A DNA stretch of 18,668 nt from Methanothrix harundinacea (GTDB taxonomy: Archaea; Halobacteriota; Methanosarcinia; Methanotrichales; Methanotrichaceae). The translations under genes and the position numbers were made by a program. Position 1 is the stretch's first letter. Every line of letters begins with the position of its first letter. The notes below the pieces were generated by a model. That model was given only the letters and a program-made list of their open reading frames with translations. It was not told the origin of the DNA and made no database searches. Of the stretch, positions 13,537 through 18,668 are shown piece by piece. The DNA lies in the NCBI GenBank assembly GCA_002502785.1, contig DAQG01000021.1, positions 1-18,668 on the forward strand. The letters are read 5' to 3'.

Positions 13537-14825
13537 AACGGCTGGAGAAGCTGGCAAAGTCCGCGGCCAGCTCCCTCTTGCAGTGTGAGAATGTCAGGGT
13601 CATATCCCACAATGATGCCGACGGGATAACCTCAGCGGGCCTGATCTGCAACGCCCTGAAAAGGGCGGAGATCCCCTTTCATGCCACCCTCGTCAGCAGG
13701 CTCGATCAGTCGCTCGTCGACTCCATTGAGCCTCCGGTGGTCTTCTGCGACATGGGGAGCGGAAAGCCTCATCTTGTATCGCAGATTAAGGGTGAGGTAT
13801 TCGTCTTCGACCACCACACGCCGGTGGGGGCCCTCGAATGCCTCCACGTAAACCCTCACCTGGTGGGGGTGGACGGAGCCTTCGAGCTCTCCGCCTCAGG
13901 GACGGTCTACACTGTGGTCCGGGAGATGGGGGAGAACGTGGACCTGGCGGGCCTCGCCCTGGCGGGGGCTTTGGGCGACCGACAGATGATGATCGGGGCG
14001 AACCGGACGATCCTCGAGGAGGCCGCAAACGCCGGGATGGTGGAGATCAGGCCAGGGCTGAAGATGGATGACGGGCCAGTCGATTCCGTCCTTGCCAGCG
14101 CCCTCGACCCCCTTTTGGATATGACCGGCGATCCCGAGAAGACTAGGGCCTTCATCGATGAGCTGGGGATTTCCGGCGACCTTCCCAAATTGAAAGGAAA
14201 GGATCTCTCGCGTCTCTCGACGGCTCTCGTCCTGAAGATTCTTATGCAGGGCAGCTTTGCGGCCGACTCGGTCGTCGGGGAGATGATCAGGCTGAAGAAG
14301 GAGGTCGTCGAGAACGCCTTCGAGTTCATGTGGATCCTCGACTCCTGCGGCAAGATGGAGGAGACGGGCCTCGCCTTGACCCTCTGCATGAGAGATACTG
14401 CGTTCCTCGCAGAGTGCAGAAAGATCAATCAGGACTACAAGGCGAGGACCCTCTCGGAGGTCAGGCTCGCCCAGGAGAAGCTCCAGGAGACCGAGAACAT
14501 AAGGTACGTCCTTCTCGACGATATGGACGCTGCAGGGGTCGTATCTGGACTTTGCGTGCGGTACCTTTATGCCGACAAGCCGATGATCGTATTGAACAGG
14601 GTTGAGGATATGATCAAGATCTCGGCTCGGGGCAACAGGCTTCTCGTATTCAACGGCCTCGACCTATCTGTCGCCCTCAAGGAGGGGGCAGAGAAGGTCG
14701 GCGGCCACGGTGGCGGCCACAGCGTCGCCAGTGGTGCCTCAATCCCCATAGGGGCCGAAGATGAGTTCATAAACCACGTCGACGCGGTGGTGGGCCAGCA
14801 GCTTTCTGAGGGTCATAAAGGATGA
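13533..14825 (+). CDS. RecJ-like DHH/DHHA1 family single-strand nuclease or phosphoesterase
   Basis: A 430-residue DHH superfamily protein. Motif I is SHNDADGITSAG (residues 25-36), motif II CDMGSG (Asp73), motif III FDHH (92-95) and motif IV GALGDRQ (145-151), which together bind two metal ions. The C-terminal DHHA1 domain ends with the glycine-rich GGHGGGHSVASG, near 389-400, that contacts nucleic acid. Archaeal relatives include the GINS-associated nuclease and other RecJ homologues working at the replication fork or in repair; which subgroup this belongs to cannot be settled by eye. The start overlaps the rps15 stop by ATGA, and its stop overlaps the pcc1 start. The operon therefore joins translation, DNA metabolism and tRNA modification, an association widely kept in euryarchaea. 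Confidence 0.9.
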   Translation: MKRLEKLAKSAASSLLQCENVRVISHNDADGITSAGLICNALKRAEIPFHATLVSRLDQSLVDSIEPPVVFCDMGSGKPHLVSQIKGEVFVFDHHTPVGALECLHVNPHLVGVDGAFELSASGTVYTVVREMGENVDLAGLALAGALGDRQMMIGANRTILEEAANAGMVEIRPGLKMDDGPVDSVLASALDPLLDMTGDPEKTRAFIDELGISGDLPKLKGKDLSRLSTALVLKILMQGSFAADSVVGEMIRLKKEVVENAFEFMWILDSCGKMEETGLALTLCMRDTAFLAECRKINQDYKARTLSEVRLAQEKLQETENIRYVLLDDMDAAGVVSGLCVRYLYADKPMIVLNRVEDMIKISARGNRLLVFNGLDLSVALKEGAEKVGGHGGGHSVASGASIPIGAEDEFINHVDAVVGQQLSEGHKG

Positions 14826-15043
14826 TGCGAGCAAGGCTGAAATTTGAGGGCGATGTGGCTGGAGAGGTCGCTTGGTCCCTCGATCCAGACAACCTGCCGG
14901 GTATGAAGGTCGAGGTGGGGGATGGGGCCTTTGAGGTCGAGTTTTCCGCCGAGAAGGTGGGGACGCTTCTTGCGACCGCCGACGACCTGATCATGAACAT
15001 AAAGATCGCTGAAGATTTGCTTGAGAGTGAGGTGGGGAAGTGA
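14822..15043 (+). CDS. pcc1: KEOPS complex subunit Pcc1
   Basis: A 73-residue small alpha/beta protein of the Pcc1 family. It begins with a basic strand (RARLKFEGDV), has the LDPDN segment and VEVGDGAFEVEFSAEKVGTL, and ends in a long helix (TADDLIMNIKIAEDLLES). Pcc1 dimerises and binds Kae1 in KEOPS, which makes the t6A modification at position 37 of ANN-decoding tRNAs. The kae1-bud32 and cgi121 genes are not in this window. Two ATGs lie at 14822 and 14825; both follow an AAAGG and overlap or abut the DHH stop. The end overlaps serS by GTGA, so this gene is fully embedded in the operon, next to another tRNA-acting enzyme. Confidence 0.88.
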   Translation: MMRARLKFEGDVAGEVAWSLDPDNLPGMKVEVGDGAFEVEFSAEKVGTLLATADDLIMNIKIAEDLLESEVGK

Positions 15044-16527
15044 AGTTTCATTTGGAGGCGAGCTTCAGGCTCAGCGCCGATGCTGCCGACGCCGAGAAGG
15101 ATATCGAGGAGTTCTTCGCTGGCGCGGCCGAGATTCTGAAGAAGGGGGCCGCCGACGGCAAGGGTGCAGAGGTCAAAAGCTGGAAGCTCGACGAGGGTGA
15201 GATATTCGTCGTCATAGAGAGCGACAGGTTTGTTAGAGCTCACGACGCCGTTTTGAGGCTCCGAAGGCCCCTTGCGGAGCTTCTGGGCAAGAAGTACAGG
15301 GTCGGGGTCAGGGGCCTTGAGATCTCGAAGTACGAGATCGAAGTCAAGTCCGAGCGATCCATCGACCACAAGATCCCACACGTCCGGGAGATGAAGCACG
15401 AGGGCGGGGTCTTGACCCTCTCTTTGGACGTCGACGAGTCGGACCTGAAAAACCAGGTTCCCGACAGGATCGTGAGCCTCCTGGACGAGAAGCTTGCGGC
15501 CGAGGAGTACGGCGGCAAGGCCGAGCACTGGGAGCTTTTATGGGAGAGCGAGCCGAGGGCGCCGAAGTTCGAGCGTGACCCCACCGAGGAGCTTGTCAAC
15601 CGGGGCTGGATCAAGCACGGTGCGAGCCGCGGCCAATGGATCTACGGCCCCGAGGGGACCCATCTATTTCGGGTTCTGGAGAGGATCGTCCTCGAGGAGA
15701 TCATCGAGCCTCTCGGATACCGAGAGATGATCTTTCCGAAGCTAGTCACCTGGGACGTCTGGAAGAAGAGCGGCCACGCCATGGGCGTCTACCCGGAGAT
15801 CTACTACGTCTGTCCCCCCAAGACCCGGGACCCCGAGTTCTGGGAAGAGGTGATCGACCACTACAAGGTGACGAGGGAGGTTCCCGTGGAGCTTGTCAAG
15901 GAGAAGATCGACAACCCCATCGGCGGGATGTGTTACGCCCAGTGTCCCCCCTCCTGGGTATTCTTCCAGGGGAGGACCCTTCCGAACGAGGACCTGCCGA
16001 TAAGGATCTTCGACCGGTCCGGGACGAGCCACAGGTACGAGAGCGGCGGGATTCACGGGATCGAGAGGGTCGACGAGTTCCACAGAATCGAGATCGTCTG
16101 GATGGGAACCCAGGAGCAGGTGAAGGAAGAGGCCGAGCGGCTGAAGGCCTGCTACAAGAAGATCTTCGAGGATATCCTGGAGCTGCGGTGGCGGATGGCG
16201 TGGGTCACCCCCTGGTTCATGGCCCAGGAGGGAAAGACGGGCCTTGCGGAGATGACCGGAGCCGGGACCGTCGACTACGAGGCGATTCTCCCCTACAACG
16301 GCGACTGGATCGAGTTTCAGAACCTCTCCATCAACGGCGACAAGTACCCGAGGGGCTTCAACGTCAAGGCCCAAAGCAACGAGCAGCTCTGGAGCGGCTG
16401 CTCCGGCGTGGGCCTGGAGCGGTGGACGAGCGCCTTCCTCGGCCAGAAGGGGCTCGACCCCGAGAACTGGCCCGAAGCCTTCAGGAAGCGTTTCGGCGAG
16501 ATGCCGAAGGGGATCAGGTTCCTCTGA
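15040..16527 (+). CDS. serS: Seryl-tRNA synthetase, methanogen-type (class 2, zinc-dependent)
   Basis: A 495-residue class II synthetase charging tRNA(Ser). It is the rare methanogenic form, not the common bacterial/eukaryotic one. The N-terminal domain (1-165) is an idiosyncratic alpha/beta tRNA-binding module in place of the usual coiled coil. The catalytic core carries GMCYAQCPP, FDRSGTSHRYESGGIHG (motif 2 region) and SGVGLERW (motif 3). By comparison with the Methanosarcina barkeri enzyme, the zinc ligands that recognise serine should be Cys302, Glu351 and Cys454. The GTG start at 15040 overlaps the pcc1 stop (GTGA) and is preceded by GAGGTGGGG. It ends the operon. This synthetase form is one of the better markers for a methanogen in this window. 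I first considered ThrRS, but the length and zinc motif fit SerRS. Confidence 0.92.
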   Translation: MKFHLEASFRLSADAADAEKDIEEFFAGAAEILKKGAADGKGAEVKSWKLDEGEIFVVIESDRFVRAHDAVLRLRRPLAELLGKKYRVGVRGLEISKYEIEVKSERSIDHKIPHVREMKHEGGVLTLSLDVDESDLKNQVPDRIVSLLDEKLAAEEYGGKAEHWELLWESEPRAPKFERDPTEELVNRGWIKHGASRGQWIYGPEGTHLFRVLERIVLEEIIEPLGYREMIFPKLVTWDVWKKSGHAMGVYPEIYYVCPPKTRDPEFWEEVIDHYKVTREVPVELVKEKIDNPIGGMCYAQCPPSWVFFQGRTLPNEDLPIRIFDRSGTSHRYESGGIHGIERVDEFHRIEIVWMGTQEQVKEEAERLKACYKKIFEDILELRWRMAWVTPWFMAQEGKTGLAEMTGAGTVDYEAILPYNGDWIEFQNLSINGDKYPRGFNVKAQSNEQLWSGCSGVGLERWTSAFLGQKGLDPENWPEAFRKRFGEMPKGIRFL

Positions 16528-16613
16528 TCCCCGATCCAAAAATCTTCAATTACCTTGTTAACCGTAAAGAATTTATTTGATAAACTAGGATACAAAAGGG
16601 GTGAAGCCCAAAT
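16528..16613 (+). promoter_or_regulatory. Composition boundary and promoter of the AT-rich operon
   Basis: The 86 bases after serS turn abruptly AT-rich. AATTTATTT (16570-16578) is a TATA-like element, and GGGGTGA (16598-16604) is a ribosome binding site nine bases before the ATG at 16614. These two are too close for the transcript to start at the canonical distance and keep the whole site, so a more upstream promoter (for example around 16541-16560) is also possible. No direct repeat or tRNA end marking an integration site was found. Confidence 0.45.
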
Positions 16614-18302
16614 ATGAGAAAATATGCTATGTTAATTGCTAATGGAGAATTTTCCGATCCATCCTTCAAAAGTTTTAATGTTGTCGAAGATATAAATATT
16701 CTCAGTTCTAAATTACCTCATAAAAAAATTGGTAATTTTATTGTAGATGGGTATATAATAAATAAGTCCAAAGAACACACTGAGAATATGTTGCGGTCTT
16801 TTTTCAAAAATAAAGGGATGGATAATACATTGTTTATTTATTTTAATTGTCATACTGTTGTAGAAGGGGGTGAAATATATTTTATAATGAATAACACAAA
16901 TTCATCAATGTTGAATTCAACTGCGTTAAGTGCCGATTTTGTAAAAGATCTAATGCTGAATTGCGAATCTGATAAACAAGTCTTGGTTTTAGATTGTTGT
17001 CTTAAACCGTTGGATGATTCTAGTATTGATTTATATGATTATTTTGATAATATGGGTGATGGGAGGATTGTAATAACAGCGTGCGATTTTAACGAAGAAT
17101 TCGGATTGGAAGAATCTATATCGAATAATGAGTCAACGTATGTGAGATCACCATTTACGAAATATATCATTCAAGGTTTGGATGGCATGGCAGATGCAGA
17201 AATGGATGGTGATATCTCTGCTATAGAGTTGTTTAATTACGTTAGAAAAGAAGTTATCGATAATGATAAAAATGTAAGTCCACAAATAATTGGAAATTCG
17301 CCAGATATAATTATTGCTAATAATCCGCATATACCAACGATTTCGTGCAAAAAAAGCGAAGTCGAACGCACTATAGAAGCTATGAAACATCCTTTATCCG
17401 AAGATGATAAGAAGTATTTAGAAAGGCATCTAGCAAAAAAATATAAGGATTACAGCCTCTGGTGGATTAAGATCGCAGATGGCGATTCCCACGAAGAATT
17501 AGGTAAGGAAGCGGCATTATATTTAAGAACTGCCTTACATCATAATATTAAGATAGCGGTAAGCTGCGGTAAAACTTTGTTCGAAACCATATATAGTTTA
17601 GACGTTACTGGAAAAAGTTATATAACAGTATATCCCTTAAGTGTGTATCCCTCTAGTAGGGTTACCAACATCGATTCTAATATTTTAACAGCGTTTTGTA
17701 TGGCCAAATTATCTAAGTCAGATTCATCAACCGACGTAACCGCCTATTTGCTGCAGGCCTGTGTAGGCTCCGATGGGCCAATATCCAAATATTCCAAGGA
17801 AAATACAGAAAATCTTCTTGAAGAAGCCAGCAAAGCGAACTATTTTCTTTTAGGAATAGGCAATCCGATGAATCCGCACGCAAATATTAGTAATTTTTTT
17901 GATAATGCGGAATTGTCTCCGTCGGGAATTGGCGCAGTTGGCGAAATAATATATCATTTGTTTGATAAAGATGGGTTTTTTATATTAGATAAAGATCTGA
18001 ATGCTGGTGATAAAGCGCGCATAGAATCGTATTATCGACAATTTATAAATCTAAGTCTTGACCAACTAGATCGAATAAGAAAGAGCGTTGGAGTTAATCT
18101 AATCGCAGTTGCTGGAGGCGAAGATAAACATAATGCAATTTTTGGTGCAATTAAAGCGGGCTTGGTAAGAACTCTCATAACAGATCTAGAAACAGCCAAG
18201 TGGTTATATAGTCAACACCTTGGGGATTTTAAAAAATCGAGTTATACTAAGGGATTGAGAGGTGCTATAATTGGGGCTAATCCAATTCACCTTCACGTAT
18301 GA
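16614..18302 (+). CDS. Caspase-like (C14) protease domain fused to a SorC-type sugar-binding domain
   Basis: A 562-residue two-domain protein. Residues 1-240 follow the caspase/metacaspase pattern: YAMLIANGEFSDPSF with an EDI segment, a strand ending in His80 (LFIYFNCH), TALSADFVKDL, and LVLDCC with catalytic-position Cys129. ITACDFNEE, FTKYIIQGLDG and SPQIIGNSPD follow. The usual GHG and DCxSG are altered to NCHT and DCCLKP, but the His-Cys dyad is present. Residues about 265-535 match the effector-binding domain of SorC/DeoR-type regulators: VSCGKTLFET, FLLGIGNP, GIGAVGEIIYHLF, VAGGEDKHNAIFGAIKAG and LITDLETA. No helix-turn-helix is seen; the protease takes its place. A ligand-controlled protease is the natural inference, with sugar phosphate, nucleotide or another small ligand unknown. 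The gene is AT-rich, unlike all genes to its left, and overlaps the next start by ATGA. Domain calls are strong; a defence role is speculative. Confidence 0.85.
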   Translation: MRKYAMLIANGEFSDPSFKSFNVVEDINILSSKLPHKKIGNFIVDGYIINKSKEHTENMLRSFFKNKGMDNTLFIYFNCHTVVEGGEIYFIMNNTNSSMLNSTALSADFVKDLMLNCESDKQVLVLDCCLKPLDDSSIDLYDYFDNMGDGRIVITACDFNEEFGLEESISNNESTYVRSPFTKYIIQGLDGMADAEMDGDISAIELFNYVRKEVIDNDKNVSPQIIGNSPDIIIANNPHIPTISCKKSEVERTIEAMKHPLSEDDKKYLERHLAKKYKDYSLWWIKIADGDSHEELGKEAALYLRTALHHNIKIAVSCGKTLFETIYSLDVTGKSYITVYPLSVYPSSRVTNIDSNILTAFCMAKLSKSDSSTDVTAYLLQACVGSDGPISKYSKENTENLLEEASKANYFLLGIGNPMNPHANISNFFDNAELSPSGIGAVGEIIYHLFDKDGFFILDKDLNAGDKARIESYYRQFINLSLDQLDRIRKSVGVNLIAVAGGEDKHNAIFGAIKAGLVRTLITDLETAKWLYSQHLGDFKKSSYTKGLRGAIIGANPIHLHV

Positions 18303-18397
18303 AATGCTCAGAATGTGGAGACATACCTCGAACTACTACTGGTGGCAATTGCATAAAATGTGGTGGAGAACTTATCTATATAAACGAAAAAAAATAG
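18299..18397 (+). CDS. 32-residue zinc-ribbon microprotein
   Basis: A very short gene starting at the ATGA overlap with the caspase-SorC stop. Its product begins MKCSECGDIPR, and CxxC pairs at Cys3/6 and Cys18/21 bracket a TTTGGN turn. It ends ELIYINEKK. Two CxxC knuckles 11 residues apart are the hallmark of a rubredoxin-like zinc ribbon, and here the ribbon is the whole protein. The overlap implies coupled translation and so a stoichiometric partner or substrate of the protease. A GAGG overlapping its stop serves the next gene. It could also be the remnant of a longer zinc-ribbon protein, but its position between two coupled genes argues for function. Confidence 0.65.
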   Translation: MKCSECGDIPRTTTGGNCIKCGGELIYINEKK

Positions 18398-18407
18398 AGG
18401 GCTTTCG

Positions 18408-18668
18408 TTGACTCTACAAGTTAAAAGAGATTTAAGTGAATATGTGGCTGATTCGCCAGCAGCGAATTCATTAGCGGGAGCTTCGATATTTTGGGTGGGA
18501 GGCTTTTTTGCTTGGACATTCTCCAATGAATCAAATTGGAGATGGGTTTTAGGTCATCTTGGAGGTTTAAGTATCGCAGAGGAGATAATATTTGGCATAT
18601 GTATATTGTTCATCATAGGTGTATCTAGCAAAATTATGAACCTTTTTAAGGCTCCTCGCTGTTTTGTG
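18408..18668 (+). CDS. Predicted membrane protein of the caspase-SorC operon (cut by right edge)
   Basis: Open from a TTG at 18408 to the window end, 87 codons. GAGGG (18397-18401) sits six bases before the TTG. The product starts MTLQVKRDLSEYVADSPAAN. It has two hydrophobic helices, about 22-38 (LAGASIFWVGGFFAWTF) and 55-73 (IAEEIIFGICILFIIGV), then a basic segment (KIMNLFKAPR). Composition matches the AT-rich genes before it. The gap to the zinc-ribbon stop is ten bases, so it is part of the same operon. No family is recognised and the C-terminus is missing. An internal start such as the ATG at 18634 would lose both helices and is unlikely. Confidence 0.6.
   Translation, partial: MTLQVKRDLSEYVADSPAANSLAGASIFWVGGFFAWTFSNESNWRWVLGHLGGLSIAEEIIFGICILFIIGVSSKIMNLFKAPRCFV

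Noticed and set aside
15040..16527. Threonyl-tRNA synthetase
   Set aside because: The archaeal N-terminal domain suggested it at first, but the length of 495, the lack of a C-terminal anticodon domain and the Cys/Glu/Cys zinc set fit methanogen-type SerRS.
15636..16580. Second long frame inside serS
   Set aside because: Shadow frame of serS, extremely rich in Arg, Gly, Pro and Asp, with no ribosome binding site.
16614..18302. SorC-family transcription regulator
   Set aside because: The C-terminal domain fits, but there is no helix-turn-helix. The N-terminal half is caspase-like.
1..18668. CRISPR array, insertion sequence or transposase
   Set aside because: No regularly spaced repeats, terminal inverted repeats or recombinase motifs were seen, including around the composition boundary at 16528-16613.

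Overview
The window looks like a chromosomal segment of a GC-rich methanogenic euryarchaeon. Evidence: archaeal-type AspRS, the methanogen-type (class 2) seryl-tRNA synthetase, the archaeal uS15 / RecJ-like / Pcc1 cluster, a glycyl-radical NrdD, a clostridial-type 2[4Fe-4S] ferredoxin, and promoters with TATA boxes about 25 bases before short or absent leaders. A Methanothrix (Methanosaeta)-like member of the Methanosarcinales is my best guess, from composition and gene content only.

Layout. 1-69 (-): start of a secreted protein cut by the left edge. 215-3901 (-): a three-gene membrane operon: a 2-TM microprotein, a 1069-residue CbrA-like SLC5 transporter/sensor joined through a STAC-like segment to two DUF835 domains, and a BofA-like protein. 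4218-5522 (+): aspS, with an almost leaderless TTG start and determinants typical of non-discriminating AspRS. 5641-5847: small unknown protein. 5848-6303: a long non-coding leader with a nested hairpin. 6304-8517: class III ribonucleotide reductase nrdD. 8666-8842: 2[4Fe-4S] ferredoxin. 9079-9258: a diverged copy of that ferredoxin which has lost half of its cluster ligands but kept its promoter, ribosome binding site and reading frame. 9293-11929: UPF0182 membrane protein. 12081-12803 (-): DUF116 protein. 13081-16527 (+): tightly overlapping housekeeping operon rps15 - recJ-like DHH - pcc1 - serS.

From 16614 the composition drops sharply. A hand count gives 18/60 G+C in the line at 16621 against 44/60 in the line at 16381, inside serS. 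The AT-rich block holds a protein joining a caspase-like (C14) protease domain to a SorC-type sugar-phosphate-binding domain with no DNA-binding domain. It is translationally coupled (ATGA) to a 32-residue zinc-ribbon protein, then followed by a membrane protein that runs off the right edge. This acquired-looking operon is the strongest candidate for an undescribed system: a metabolite- or nucleotide-sensing protease with a zinc-ribbon and a membrane partner, plausibly a defence or programmed-death module. That function is inference from architecture only.

No tRNA, rRNA, CRISPR array, transposase or insertion sequence was seen.
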